Below, piece after piece: positions 15,467-25,290 of a stretch of DNA of 64,000 bases. The position numbers were made by a program, and so were the translations under genes. Below the pieces are notes generated by a model that saw nothing but the letters and a program-made list of their open reading frames with translations, searched no databases and had not been told where the DNA came from. Numbering within the stretch: position 1 is the first letter of the stretch; every line of letters starts with the position of its first letter. The stretch comes from DASRDU01 sp046331565 (GTDB lineage Bacteria > Acidobacteriota > Blastocatellia > RBC074): positions 1,860,001 to 1,924,000 of the forward strand of contig JAXLQP010000001.1 in NCBI GenBank assembly GCA_046331565.1. Direction: 5' to 3'.

Positions 15467-16621
15467 TTACTGTCGCTGGGCCGCTGTTTTTGGTTCATCG
15501 CCGTAAATCAGAATTTCGACGCGGTCAGCTTTGGCCGGATCGCCTGCGCGGTCTTCGCCCATGCCTTTGGTTTTGAGCAGTGAATCATTAATCCGGTATT
15601 TTTCTGCCAGGTAATCGCGCACGACTGCGGCCCGCGCCTGCGTCAGTTTCAGGTTGTCTTCCTTTTCGCCGCGCTGCCCCGTCCACGCCACAATCACGGC
15701 CAGGCTGAACGGATTCTGTTCGAGATATTTTCCGACCGGGTCAAGCAGGCCTTTCTTTTCAAACTTCGCGGCGTCTGGTTCATCAAACAGTTTTGCGCCA
15801 TCCAGCACGAACTTTTTCAGCACCGGGCGGGTCGGCAGTTCATCAATGGCGTGCGCCGTCAGGTTGGCTGAATCAAAATAACCGCGATCCTTGAAAAAGC
15901 CGCGAAAGAACCAGTTGTGCTTGAGCGCCTCCATATTCTCCTGAAACGACACGACGCCGACGCGCGCGGCGGCCATCGTCTGTTTGATGTCCTGAGTCGC
16001 CGCATTCAATGACTGGTAAACCTGACGATCATTGACGAGCGCGCCGATGGTGCCGTCGCCGTGATTGATTTTGGCTGACACGGCTCTGAGGTTCGCGCTC
16101 ATCGCGTCCACATTTTCAACTGCGCCTCTGGCCGTCTGCATGACACCGTTGGCTGATTCAAGCACCTGGCTGGTCTGATCGGCGACCTCTTTGGCCTTGC
16201 GCGCCAGATCAGCGAAATCGAAAGGCGGCAGGCTCGCTATCTGATCGCCATCGCGCACCGGCTCAGTCCCGGCAGTGCCGAACGACACGGCAATGAATTT
16301 GTTGCCCAGCAGTCCTTCGGTTTCAATCGAAGCGACGGAATCACGATGAATGATGTTGTGCGTCGCGGCGTCAAGTTTCATTTCGACGATCACTTTTTCG
16401 CCTGCCTTGTGTGGCAGTTGAATATTCTCAACCGTGCCGACGCGCACGCCCCCGGCGCGCACGGTCGCGCCCGGATCAAGCCCGGCCACGTTGTCAAAGG
16501 CTGCTTTCAACTGATACGTCCGGCTGAAAACGAACTGCCGGTCACCCACCAGAAACACGGCGATGCCGAAAATCAGCAGCGCCCCCACAATAAACATTCC
16601 GAGCAGTGCTGTGCGAGACAT
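15467..16621 (-). CDS. mlaD: MlaD/MCE-family protein with OmpA-like C-terminus
   Basis: 384 residues from ATG 16621, which has GGGAG upstream; the longer frame runs into the ATPase gene. One N-terminal transmembrane helix is followed by an MCE domain: KAAFDNVAGLDPGATVRAGG then VRVGTV, and EGLLGNKFIAVSFG. A helical middle region (AKEVADQTSQVLESANGVMQ) matches the MCE tail. The end (NLKLTQARAAVVRDYLAEKY, KTKGMGEDRA, DRVEILI) is like the peptidoglycan-associated OmpA domain. The protein would carry lipid between membranes with the permease and ATPase encoded upstream, and might touch the cell wall. The OmpA-like end is unusual for MlaD. Confidence 0.88.
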   Translation of the reverse strand: MSRTALLGMFIVGALLIFGIAVFLVGDRQFVFSRTYQLKAAFDNVAGLDPGATVRAGGVRVGTVENIQLPHKAGEKVIVEMKLDAATHNIIHRDSVASIETEGLLGNKFIAVSFGTAGTEPVRDGDQIASLPPFDFADLARKAKEVADQTSQVLESANGVMQTARGAVENVDAMSANLRAVSAKINHGDGTIGALVNDRQVYQSLNAATQDIKQTMAAARVGVVSFQENMEALKHNWFFRGFFKDRGYFDSANLTAHAIDELPTRPVLKKFVLDGAKLFDEPDAAKFEKKGLLDPVGKYLEQNPFSLAVIVAWTGQRGEKEDNLKLTQARAAVVRDYLAEKYRINDSLLKTKGMGEDRAGDPAKADRVEILIYGDEPKTAAQRQ

Positions 16622-16631
16622 AAATACTCCC

Positions 16632-17387
16632 TCACTCCTGACCGCCTGCCTGCATAAAATCAGCGACAAACGGATCATTGCTGTGCCTGATTTCTTCAGG
16701 CTCACCTTCGGCGACAACGTGCCCGTCCCTGAGCATCACGATGCGGTCAGCCAGCCGTTTGACGCTCAGCAGATCGTGCGTCACCACGACAGCCGTGATG
16801 TCGCGCTCACGGTGCAGTCCCTGAATCAGTTCATCAATCTCTTCGGTCGTAATCGGATCAAGCCCGGCAGTCGGTTCATCAAGCAGCATGATTTCAGGAT
16901 CAAGCGCCAGCGCGCGCGCCAGCCCCACACGTTTTTTCATGCCGCCTGAAATATCAGCGGGCATCTTTTTCAGATCTTTTTCCATGCCGACGCGCGCGAG
17001 CAGGTCGCGCACGCGATCCCTGATTTCGTCATCCTTCATCGGCGTGTGCCGCCGCAACGGAAAGGCCACGTTCTCTTCCACCGTCAGCGAGTCGTACAAA
17101 GCGGCGTGCTGAAAGAGAAACCCGATGCGCTTTCTGATCTGATTGAGTTCATCGGTCGCCAGCCGCGTCACATCCTGACCGAAAATTTCAATCGAACCGC
17201 CATCAGGTTTTTGCAGGCCGATGATCAGTTTCAGCAGCACGCTCTTGCCCGTGCCGCTGCGACCCAGCACCGTCAGCGTTTCGCCGCGTGACACATTCAG
17301 ATCAATCCCGTCGAGGACTTTCTGTGCCCCGAAAGCCTTGCTCAGTTTTCTGATGCTGACCGCCGGGGTGTCTGAGTCGTGAGCCAT
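16632..17387 (-). CDS. mlaF: Mla-type ABC transporter ATP-binding protein
   Basis: 251 residues. Walker A is GRSGTGKS (about 38-45), the signature motif is DISGGMKKRVGLARAL, Walker B is IMLLDEPTAGLD and the switch is VVTHD. All needed residues are present, so it should hydrolyse ATP. The C-terminal GEPEEIRHSNDPFVADFMQA is typical of MlaF (retrograde lipid transport) proteins. Encoded 6 bases after the permease stop and 10 bases before the MCE gene, in the order permease-ATPase-MCE of Mla operons. Confidence 0.95.
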   Translation of the reverse strand: MAHDSDTPAVSIRKLSKAFGAQKVLDGIDLNVSRGETLTVLGRSGTGKSVLLKLIIGLQKPDGGSIEIFGQDVTRLATDELNQIRKRIGFLFQHAALYDSLTVEENVAFPLRRHTPMKDDEIRDRVRDLLARVGMEKDLKKMPADISGGMKKRVGLARALALDPEIMLLDEPTAGLDPITTEEIDELIQGLHRERDITAVVVTHDLLSVKRLADRIVMLRDGHVVAEGEPEEIRHSNDPFVADFMQAGGQE

Positions 17388-17393
17388 TCGGGG

Positions 17394-18185
17394 CTACCTT
17401 TCAATAAAAGCGATGATGAACTGCACCAGCACCACATCAGCCAGAATGACCAGCAACGATGAAATCACAACCGAACTGGTCGCCGCGCGTCCGACGCCTT
17501 CAGTGCCGCCGCTCGTGCGCAGCCCCTGATAACAGCCGATGACGCCGATCAGCAGTCCGAACACGACCGTCTTCAATGTCGCGGGCAGCAGGTCATCAAA
17601 CGTCACGCTGTCGAAGCCCTGTTGCAGGTAATGCCTGAATGAAAGCGGTTCGTTGATCCGGTTGATGACCCAGCCGCTGATGATGCCGCAGAAATCAGCC
17701 ACAATCGTCAGCAGCGGCAGCATCAGCATGGCGGCCAGCACCCGCGTCGCCACCAGCAGCTTCCACGGATCAACCGCCGACGCCTCAATTGCGTCAATCT
17801 GTTCAGTGACTTTCATCGAACCCAGTTCAGCGCCGATGCCTGCGCCGACGCGGCCACTGACGACCAGCGCCGTGATGATCGGCCCGGTTTCACGAATCAC
17901 TGAGAGCATAATCAGCGTCGGCAGCATTGATTTCGCGCCAAACCGGATCAGCGATTCCCGCGTGTGCAGCGACAGAACCACACCGATGGCGCTGCCCGCG
18001 AGCGCGACAAGCGGCAGTGAGCGCGTGCCGATCTCATCCATCTGGCGCAGCAGTTCGCGCACTTCAAAAGGCGGCGTCACTGCCGCGCGCGCCAGGCGCA
18101 GACAGAATTTGCCAAGTTCACCGAACCATTCAAAAAAACTGATCACCGGATTTGCCGCGCCGGTCGCAGTTGCTGTTGCTGGCAT
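17394..18185 (-). CDS. mlaE: Mla-type ABC transporter permease
   Basis: 263 residues with five or six hydrophobic helices. RQMDEIGTRSLPLVALAGSA followed by IGVV and VSGRVGAGIGAELGSMKVTE then QIDAIEA are conserved MlaE/YrbE segments; the second is the EQIDA motif region. The permease is inner-membrane and works with the ATPase and MCE protein to move phospholipid between membranes. First gene of the minus-strand operon. A 346-base spacer upstream separates it from a TPR gene on the same strand. Confidence 0.95.
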   Translation of the reverse strand: MPATATATGAANPVISFFEWFGELGKFCLRLARAAVTPPFEVRELLRQMDEIGTRSLPLVALAGSAIGVVLSLHTRESLIRFGAKSMLPTLIMLSVIRETGPIITALVVSGRVGAGIGAELGSMKVTEQIDAIEASAVDPWKLLVATRVLAAMLMLPLLTIVADFCGIISGWVINRINEPLSFRHYLQQGFDSVTFDDLLPATLKTVVFGLLIGVIGCYQGLRTSGGTEGVGRAATSSVVISSLLVILADVVLVQFIIAFIER

Positions 18186-18456
18186 CGCTCGTTAGTTCTC
18201 ACCTGAAGCTGAATTTTTTCTGAGCGGGCACACATTGTTTTCAGTTGCCGCGCGTTTCTGATTTGTGCAGACACTGCAAATAAATGTTCGCGGCGCGGTC
18301 ACTCGTTCGCTTCCATTACATTTGAAAACACCCAAAACCGCGCACGAACATGATGCGCAAGAAGAATGCCTGATTTTGCAGTGCGCCGGATTAAGGCAGG
18401 CCGGATGCAGGGCAGAAGTCAGCAGCAGGGTTATCTGAAGACGGGAAGAAGCGAAG

Positions 18457-18510
18457 CGGAACACACGAAGCTGCCGCTCTGAGCTGAATCTTTATGTTTC
18501 GTGTGTTCCG
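18457..18510. repeat. Weak family C-like inverted repeat
   Basis: cggaacacacgaa at 18457-18469 pairs with ttcgtgtgttccg at 18498-18510, with a 28-base loop. It shares the 'ggaacacac' core with family C but the outer arms are lost. It lies in the 346-base spacer between the TPR gene and mlaE (18186-18531), which holds no other recognisable feature. Confidence 0.6.
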
Positions 18511-18531
18511 TCCCCGCTTGCAGTTTTTTCA

Positions 18532-19938
18532 TCAGCGTCTGGCGGCCTGCTGCCGGGCGGTTTCGCGCATTTGCCTGATCTGTCTGATGCGTTGCTCAAG
18601 CTGGGCTGACATTTGATGTTCGAGGGTGCGGCAGCGGTTGAAATCCTGTTCAGCTTCGCGGTCACGGCCCAGCATCATCAGCGTCAGTCCGCGATTGGCC
18701 CAGGCGGTGGCGTAATTCTGATCAGCCTGCACGGCACGATCATAATCACTGAGCGCCGCCTTCATCTCGCCTCTGGCAAATCTGATGTTGCCGCGATTGT
18801 TCCAGGCCGGAGCGAGTTGCGGGTCAAGTTTGATGGCCTGATTGAAATCACTCAGCGCCAGTTCGATGTTGCCCTTGTCATACCAGAGATTGCCGCGATT
18901 GAACCACACCGGAGCTGAGCGATCATTAAGTTTGATGGCCTGGTTGTAATCAGCAATGGCCTCGTCAGCCTCGCCTTTGCGATGCCGGGCGATGCCGCGC
19001 GTGCCCCAGGCTGAACCAAGCAGCGGATTGATTGACAGCGCTCTGGTGCAGTCGGCAATCGCGCCGTCCAGATCATTCCGGTTCATCAGGATGATGGCCC
19101 GGTTCAGATAAGTCGTCGTTTCCTGCGGATCCACTTTGATGGCCTGCGCCAGATCAGCGAGCGCGCCGCTCGCATCACCCTGCTGCACACGCGCCAGGGC
19201 GCGATTGTTCAGGGCCATCGCACTTCTGGCATTCAGTTTCAGCGCCTGGTTGTAATCAGCAATCGCTCCGGCCTGGTCACCCATATCCGAGCGCACCGAA
19301 CCACGATTGACCCACGCCTCATCCATTTGCGGTTCAATCTCAATGGCGCGATTGAAATCAGCGAGCGCCTGTTGCAATTTGCCCTGATCGCGGCGGGCGA
19401 CTCCGCGATTGTAAAAAGCCAGGGCGTAACGCGGATAAAGCGAAATCGCCTTGTTGTAATCAGCAATGGCCCGGTCAAATTCCTGTCGGCCCTGATACGC
19501 CGTGCCGCGCTGCATCCACGCTCTGGCGTTGCGCGGCGCAATTCTGATGGATTCAGAAAAATCATCAATTGCGCCCTCAGTCTCGCCCTTGTGCAGTCGC
19601 GCCAGTCCCCGGTCGAGATAAAGCATCGCCGCGCGCGGAACCGTCACGACCATCTCGCCGTAATCAACCGTCACGTTTTCGGCAAAGCTGCTGCGCGCCG
19701 GATTGTTCTTCCCGTAAGCAGCGTCATCGCTCAGCAGCGCATCAATGGCGCGGTTGAAATCAGCGATGGCGCCGTCGTAATCACCCTTCTGATACCGCTC
19801 CATCCCGCGTTTCCACGAATCATCCGTTGACCGGCTGCCCTGTCTCTGCGCCATCACAGCCGGTGCGACCATCAACAGGCAGATGGCCAGGCTCAGGCCT
19901 CGCCGTGTTGCAACTATCTGAATACTGCGGCTCAACAT
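18532..19938 (-). CDS. Secreted TPR-repeat protein
   Basis: 468 residues from ATG 19938; it gives the signal peptide MLSRSIQIVATRRGLSLAIC followed by LLMVAPAVMA. The mature protein is made almost wholly of tetratricopeptide repeats, about ten, each near 34 residues with a G-x-x-x-x-A-I-A-D-Y/F-N-x-A-I pattern. One loop near residue 90 interrupts the array. TPR arrays bind protein partners; no catalytic domain is present, so it is probably a periplasmic scaffold. A paralogue of similar repeat type is encoded at 24266-25024. Confidence 0.9.
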   Translation of the reverse strand: MLSRSIQIVATRRGLSLAICLLMVAPAVMAQRQGSRSTDDSWKRGMERYQKGDYDGAIADFNRAIDALLSDDAAYGKNNPARSSFAENVTVDYGEMVVTVPRAAMLYLDRGLARLHKGETEGAIDDFSESIRIAPRNARAWMQRGTAYQGRQEFDRAIADYNKAISLYPRYALAFYNRGVARRDQGKLQQALADFNRAIEIEPQMDEAWVNRGSVRSDMGDQAGAIADYNQALKLNARSAMALNNRALARVQQGDASGALADLAQAIKVDPQETTTYLNRAIILMNRNDLDGAIADCTRALSINPLLGSAWGTRGIARHRKGEADEAIADYNQAIKLNDRSAPVWFNRGNLWYDKGNIELALSDFNQAIKLDPQLAPAWNNRGNIRFARGEMKAALSDYDRAVQADQNYATAWANRGLTLMMLGRDREAEQDFNRCRTLEHQMSAQLEQRIRQIRQMRETARQQAARR

Positions 19939-20530
19939 AACGCTTCTGTTCCTTTCCAGCACAGACCGGCACCCGGCACAGGCGGTTGAAGGCCTGCGAC
20001 AGCGTGCGGTGATTCTTTTTCGGAAATCAGTTCTGGCGAGGCAGGAAACAAGGCAGAGCGCGGCCTGCTGAACATCTGTTCAGTGACCGACTCCTGAACG
20101 ACCAGGTTGCAGGAATCACGTTCTTCAGACGGATGAACACGAAGCTGTCAAGATGTCATCCCAGCCTGACTGCCTCATCCCAGCTTGTCATTCAATCCCG
20201 GTTTGTTGTTGTTTCCTCTGCTTCGTGTTCACCTCAGATCGCGCGGCATCAATTCCTGATTCCGCTGGCTGATGAATTAGCAAGTGTCGTGCTGAAAACT
20301 GCGGCGAGCCGCATAAACAGGCGCCTCCGGTGCAGAAAATTTGTAAGACGGTGACGTGTCTTTGGAACGAGTCGCGGTGTGAATGGCGCAGCCTCCGGCC
20401 TGCTGCCAGCCAGCCGTATGCAGAGTTGACAGCGCACCGCACCGGCGAATGAATGCGATGCAGGCGTTGTATGCCTGACCTGAGCCGCAGGTACGCCAGC
20501 GTACCGCGCTCACCGGCAGCGACCGGGCAG
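19939..20530. other. Spacer without recognisable gene
   Basis: About 590 bases between a terminator and the TPR gene promoter side. The frames that cross it lack ribosome binding sites and family character. I see no long inverted repeat in it. The end next to the TPR gene should hold the promoter, but I cannot pick a convincing -35/-10 pair. Confidence 0.5.
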
Positions 20531-20558
20531 AAAAAAAAGGGAAGCCCGCAGGCTTCCC
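20531..20558 (-). terminator. Rho-independent terminator of the TonB-receptor gene
   Basis: Read on the minus strand: GGGAAGCC, loop TGCG, GGCTTCCC, then eight T. It starts 28 bases after the receptor stop. The stem is perfect and G+C rich and the T-run follows directly, so this is a textbook intrinsic terminator. Confidence 0.9.
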
Positions 20559-20585
20559 CTCAGATGAATTCAGACCAGATGGAGT

Positions 20586-23500
20586 TCAGAAGGCGATCTT
20601 CACACCCAGTTGAATGTGACGCCGACCGTCTCTGAAGGCAGGCACGTAACCCGTTGAGCTGATGTCCACGTTTGACGGGACAAACAGATTGGAATGATTG
20701 AAGGCGTGGAAGAATTCGCCGCGAAACTGAATCGTGTACTTCTCAGTAAACTGGAAGCGTTTCGAGACGCCCAGATCCACGTTCCAGAAATTCGGCCCGC
20801 GGAAGAAATTCCGCCCCGTCGTGCCCGACACAGCCGGATCGAATCCATTGCCCGGCGTCACCGTGCCGCCAGTTGTCTGCGCCGGATCAATGAAAATGAA
20901 ACGATTGGGCACGGCTGAATCAGGCCGCGCATCATCCAGCCCGTCACGATTGATGCTGCCGGTCAGCGCCAGACGCGGGCACGGCGTTTCAGCCGTCGCT
21001 GCGCCTGCGCAGTTGAAAACCGTGAACGGCAGGCCGCTGTTGGCGCTGAGGATGCCCGTCACCTGCCAGCCACCGAACACCTGCCGCGCGACGGCTGAAC
21101 CGGTTCCGCCAAACAGACGATCACCGATTCTGTCAAACGGCACTTCCCAGTTGAAACTGCCGATGAAGCGATGGCGCACGTCAAAGTCTGACGGCCCGTA
21201 ATCATTGTTCGGATCAAACGGCGTCAGCGCATTGGTCGTGAACGATGACAGGCCGCTGCCGATAAATGAACTGACGTTGTCGAGCGATTTGGCGTAACGA
21301 TAGCGCGCCGTGAACTGCAACCCGATGCGCCGCCACGTGGAGTTGGTAATCTCGGCAATCAGCGCGTTGTAATTCGAGCGGCCATCGGTGCGCAGGTAAA
21401 AGATCGGCCCGAAATTCGGATTCAGCCGCGCCGCGCTCGGCGTGCCGAGCAGCGAAGCCGAACCCGGACGGTTGATGTTGTACAGCGTGTACAACTCTTC
21501 ACCGTGCGAACCCGAATACTGAATCGCCGCGACCGTGTTCGGCGCAAGTTCGCGTTCCAGCGACACGCTCCACATATGGTAACGCGGCGTTTCAAGCGTT
21601 GATTCTGCGCCAAAGAGCAGCGAACCCGGCAGCGTCGCCGTGCCGGTTGTGCCGGCCAGCGGGCCGAAGTTGCTGACCGTCAGCGGAATCGTGCCGGTCG
21701 TGCCGGTATTCGCCGTCAGCCCGATCAGACCGAAATTCGCCGTGTTCTGAAAGAGTCCGGCCACCGTGCTGAACGGGCGTTCATAAGTCAGGCCGTACCC
21801 GCCGCGCAAACTGGTCTTGCCGTCACCGGTCAGATCAAGCGCCAGTCCGATGCGCGGCGAAATATTGTCCCAGTCGCGTTCATAGAGCGCGCCTTTGGCC
21901 GGGCCGCTGCCCGCCGACAGCACCGTGCCGTTGCTGACCTGCGTAAAGATGTTGTCACCGCTACCGACAAAGAAGCTGTTGAAGACAGCGCCATCGCGGC
22001 GGCGCGGCGTGTCGAAGAAGTCATAACGCAGCCCCCACGTCACGTTCAGACGCGGCAGCGCGCGCAGGCTGTGGCTGAAATAAACCGAAAAGTCATGCGC
22101 GCTGAGGCTGCGATTGAAATTCGGCTGCACGACCGGCAGCGTCACCGTCTGACCCGGAGTTGCGCCAAACGGATTGAGCGCCGTCTGAAATGTGCTGGCC
22201 TGGCCAAGCACCAGATTGTTGAGCGCCGTCGGCAGGTTCTGACCAAGCACAAAGACGCCGTTGCGAAACGCGCTCTGGTTGCGGTTGTCCTGCGTGTAAA
22301 AGTAACTGCCGCCGATGCGGAACTGCTGATTGCGCCAGGGGCCGGCCAGATCAAGCGAAGCCTGCGCCAGGTTGATCGGCCCGGTCAGCAGCGAATTCAA
22401 CCCCGGATCATTCGGCAGATCGCCGGGCAGCAGCGCCGGGAAGCCGCCAATATTTGCGCCCCCGAAGTTCCCGAAAAACAGACGCGGCGTCGCAAAGCGA
22501 TCAGCGATTGAACGCGACAGGTTGATGCGGTTGAAGCTGCCTTTGGCATTCATCACCCAGTTGGCCATCAGCGACTGCGTCCAGTTAATCAGCGCGTTGT
22601 GATTGCGTTCGCGGCTGCCCGTGTTGAAGCCCGCAAACGGACTTGACGAAAACGAACCCGCAAAGAAATCACGATCCTCAAACACATAGCGGCCATAAAT
22701 CAGGCTGCGTTCGCTGAACGTGTAATCAACGCGCCCGACGGTCATCACCGTGTCCTGCGGCGCGCCAGCGCCGATGTCGGTCGGCACGTGATAAAAAACC
22801 TGACCGAAAGCCGGAGTCGCCGCAGGCAGTCCGAAAAAGGCTCCGGTCGTCGCGGTCGAACCGGTCAGCGCCCTGATGTCTGCGACCGTGAAAACGCGCC
22901 CGTTGATCGGCGTGCCGAGCGGAAAGGCATTGAAGAAAGTCTGAGTCGCCGCGTTTGAAGCGGCCAGCAGTTGCGGCGTCGGCACGAGCGCCACGCGGTT
23001 TTCACGACTGCGCACCAGGTTGCCTTCGGTGCTGTTGAAGAAGAACAGCTTGTCGCGCACGATGTGGCCGCCGATGGAATAACCGAACTGATTGGCGACC
23101 AGATGCCCGCGCGGAATGCCAAAGGCATTGTTCGTGAAACTGTTGGCTGACAGTTCGCTGTTGCGATGAAATTCATAGAGCGTGCCGTGATAGTCGTTGC
23201 TGCCCTGCCGGGTGGCGACGTTGATGATGCCGCCACCGGCGCGCCCGTATTCCGGCTGAAAGCTGCTCGTGATGATCTGCATCGCCTGCACGCCGTCAAG
23301 CGGCACACGCTGACCGAGCGAGGTTGTGTAATTCGTAATGTTCTCGCCGCCGTCAAGCTGCACGTTGTTGGTGGTCGGGCGCAATCCGTTGATGGAATAA
23401 GCCGTGTCACGCTGCGGCGTCTGAGTGCCGGTGTTGTTCACCGGCGTCACATTGCCTGAGAGCGAGACCAGATCGTAAGGATCGCGCGTGATGGTCGGCA

Positions 23501-23963
23501 GTTCACGAAGCTGGCGACCTGACACCGGATCAGCAAGCTGCGGGTTCTGCGTGTTGACTTCGACCCCGCCGCTGCCTTCGACAACAGTCTGTTCGCCGGT
23601 CACGGGCGTCACTGACAACTGCGTTTCCAGCCTGCGCGCCGCGCCGACTGACACGCGCACTTTCTGCATTCTTTCGGCAAAGCCGGTGGCATTGATGGTG
23701 ACTTCATACACGCCCGGCTGCAGGCTGGTGACCAGATAAAAGCCTTCGTTATCAGTCGTCGCGTCACGAACGATGCCGGTATCGGTTGATTTGACGGTCA
23801 CCTTTGCGTCGGCGATGGCAGCGCCGGTGGCATCGGTCACTTTCCCGGCCACCTGTCCGGCCTCGTTCTGTGCGATGACCGCGCCCGTAGCGAACAGCAT
23901 CAGGAGCAGCGTCATCACGACTGCGCCTCCGCTGCGGTTCAATCTCTGTACTATGCCTGACAT
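20586..23963 (-). CDS. Oar-like TonB-dependent receptor with carboxypeptidase-regulatory domain
   Basis: 1125 residues from ATG 23963 (GGAGG seven bases upstream). After a signal peptide ending near AVIAQ comes a carboxypeptidase-regulatory/SpaA-like domain (GQVAGKVTDATGAAIADAKV through YEVTINATGF, about 35-110). Then a plug domain (LRELPTITRDPYDLVSLSGN, with INGLRPTTNNVQLDGGENIT) and a long beta-barrel ending in HIQLGVKIAF with a terminal Phe. This is the architecture of the large Oar/CarbReg TonB receptors that are abundant in Acidobacteria. Substrate is unknown; polysaccharide or peptide uptake is typical. No SusD gene lies next to it. An intrinsic terminator follows. Confidence 0.95.
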   Translation of the reverse strand: MSGIVQRLNRSGGAVVMTLLLMLFATGAVIAQNEAGQVAGKVTDATGAAIADAKVTVKSTDTGIVRDATTDNEGFYLVTSLQPGVYEVTINATGFAERMQKVRVSVGAARRLETQLSVTPVTGEQTVVEGSGGVEVNTQNPQLADPVSGRQLRELPTITRDPYDLVSLSGNVTPVNNTGTQTPQRDTAYSINGLRPTTNNVQLDGGENITNYTTSLGQRVPLDGVQAMQIITSSFQPEYGRAGGGIINVATRQGSNDYHGTLYEFHRNSELSANSFTNNAFGIPRGHLVANQFGYSIGGHIVRDKLFFFNSTEGNLVRSRENRVALVPTPQLLAASNAATQTFFNAFPLGTPINGRVFTVADIRALTGSTATTGAFFGLPAATPAFGQVFYHVPTDIGAGAPQDTVMTVGRVDYTFSERSLIYGRYVFEDRDFFAGSFSSSPFAGFNTGSRERNHNALINWTQSLMANWVMNAKGSFNRINLSRSIADRFATPRLFFGNFGGANIGGFPALLPGDLPNDPGLNSLLTGPINLAQASLDLAGPWRNQQFRIGGSYFYTQDNRNQSAFRNGVFVLGQNLPTALNNLVLGQASTFQTALNPFGATPGQTVTLPVVQPNFNRSLSAHDFSVYFSHSLRALPRLNVTWGLRYDFFDTPRRRDGAVFNSFFVGSGDNIFTQVSNGTVLSAGSGPAKGALYERDWDNISPRIGLALDLTGDGKTSLRGGYGLTYERPFSTVAGLFQNTANFGLIGLTANTGTTGTIPLTVSNFGPLAGTTGTATLPGSLLFGAESTLETPRYHMWSVSLERELAPNTVAAIQYSGSHGEELYTLYNINRPGSASLLGTPSAARLNPNFGPIFYLRTDGRSNYNALIAEITNSTWRRIGLQFTARYRYAKSLDNVSSFIGSGLSSFTTNALTPFDPNNDYGPSDFDVRHRFIGSFNWEVPFDRIGDRLFGGTGSAVARQVFGGWQVTGILSANSGLPFTVFNCAGAATAETPCPRLALTGSINRDGLDDARPDSAVPNRFIFIDPAQTTGGTVTPGNGFDPAVSGTTGRNFFRGPNFWNVDLGVSKRFQFTEKYTIQFRGEFFHAFNHSNLFVPSNVDISSTGYVPAFRDGRRHIQLGVKIAF

Positions 23964-24265
23964 CCTGTTTCCTCCATTCGAACAAACTTCGAGCGTCAGG
24001 TACGCTCCCCTGATGAGCGCCTGCGCCTGATTCAGATTGTGCGGGGGAGAGTTCAAGGGTGCGGGAGAGATGCCCGAATTAAGGCAAGGAACAGACCAGC
24101 CGCGAGGGCAATTAATGCTGCGCGGCCTATCCTGCTGTGAGGTCGTCAAATCGGGAAAGCAGGCACACGGGGACAGAACCGCGCCGGAAGCGAGCGGGAT
24201 TCATAATTTCGGATAGTTACCTGATCCTCATCCGATTCTTCGGAAAGGAGTGCGGAACGAAGCGG
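23964..24265. other. Upstream region of the TonB-receptor gene
   Basis: About 300 bases between the TPR gene stop and the receptor start, both on minus. The longest frame extends the receptor by 62 residues, but that part has no signal or domain character. I see no clear promoter or operator, although the receptor promoter must lie here. Confidence 0.45.
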
Positions 24266-25024
24266 TCAGTGCATCGCGGCGCGCTGATTTTTTGCTTCGC
24301 TGATGCGGGCATCGAGCGATGATTTCAGATTCGGATCAAGCCTGAGGCATTCACTGAAATCGCGTTCAGCATCACCGTTGCGACCCAGCAGCAGATGCGC
24401 CAGCCCGCGATGTGCGAACGTCGTGGCCCGGCGCGGATTGATTTTGATGGCCTGATTGAAATCAGCTATCGCGCCTGCCAGATCGCCCTTGCTCTTACGC
24501 GCCGTGCCGCGATTGTGCCACGCCGAAGCGAACTGCTGATTGAGTTCAATGGCGCGACTGTAATCGCTGATGGCGCCGTCCAGATCGTTTTTCGCCTGAC
24601 GGGCATTGCCCCGGCTGTGAAAGGCTGTCGTGTAGCGCGGGTTGAGGCGAATGGCTTCGTCAAAATCGGCAATCGCGCCGTCCAGATCGCCCTTGTCCTG
24701 GCGGGCATTGCCGCGATTGTTCCAGGCTTCGGCATAACCCGGTTTGAGTTCGATGGCTCTGGTGCAGTCGGCAATCGCCTGGTCAAGTTCGCCTTTCAGA
24801 TAATGCGCCACACCGCGATTATTCCAGGCCAGCGCGAATTTCGCATCGAAGGTGATGGCGAAGGTGTAATCCTGAATCGCGCCGTTCAGGTCGCCCTGTT
24901 TCTGACGGTCATTGCCGCGATTGTAATATTCGCTGGCCGTGTGTGAACGGGCATTCTGAGCATTCACCGTGAGCAGAGTCAGAGGAATGACCAGCAGGGA
25001 GAGCAAAGCTTTAGGGGGAGTCAT
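24266..25024 (-). CDS. Secreted TPR-repeat protein (short)
   Basis: 252 residues from ATG 25024 with GGAG eight bases upstream. Signal peptide MTPPKALLSLLVIPLTLLTV then NAQ. Six TPR units follow (YYNRGNDRQKQGDLNGAIQD, AWNNRGVAHYLKGELDQAIA, and so on), ending with FAHRGLAHLLLGRNGDAERD plus a short tail. Repeat sequences are very close to those of the larger TPR protein at 18532-19938, so the two are likely paralogues flanking the TonB-receptor gene. Probable periplasmic scaffold; partner unknown. Confidence 0.9.
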   Translation of the reverse strand: MTPPKALLSLLVIPLTLLTVNAQNARSHTASEYYNRGNDRQKQGDLNGAIQDYTFAITFDAKFALAWNNRGVAHYLKGELDQAIADCTRAIELKPGYAEAWNNRGNARQDKGDLDGAIADFDEAIRLNPRYTTAFHSRGNARQAKNDLDGAISDYSRAIELNQQFASAWHNRGTARKSKGDLAGAIADFNQAIKINPRRATTFAHRGLAHLLLGRNGDAERDFSECLRLDPNLKSSLDARISEAKNQRAAMH

Positions 25025-25222
25025 GACGTTTTCTCCGAACGGGGTAAATGGATTGATCACGGCGACGGGTGCCGCCGTTTGCCTGTTGAGTTACCTGACG
25101 CCTCGGTGTTGATTCTCTGAATTATTAACGAGGTGAGATGTGCGCGCACCGCCTTCTGACAGGGCCGCGCGGCGCAGTTCGCAGGCTACGGCAGTTTGAA
25201 TCACTCTGTCAATCCTTACTGA

Positions 25223-25273
25223 CAGGGTCACCTGGGTACGCACGCTTCCAGCGTGCGTACCCAGGTGACCCTG
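25223..25273. repeat. Dispersed inverted repeat, family B, copy 1 (short form)
   Basis: A near-continuous palindrome: arms 25223-25246 and 25250-25273 are perfectly complementary over 24 bases with only a 3-base loop (core gggtacgcacgct). Other family B copies (38178 and 57494) have a longer centre. It shares the 587-base spacer 25025-25611 with a family D copy. Confidence 0.9.
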
Positions 25274-25290
25274 CTCTTATTGAAAAGAAA

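Noticed and set aside
20133..20635. Several small frames before the TonB-receptor terminator
   Set aside because: None has a ribosome site or recognisable sequence; left as spacer.
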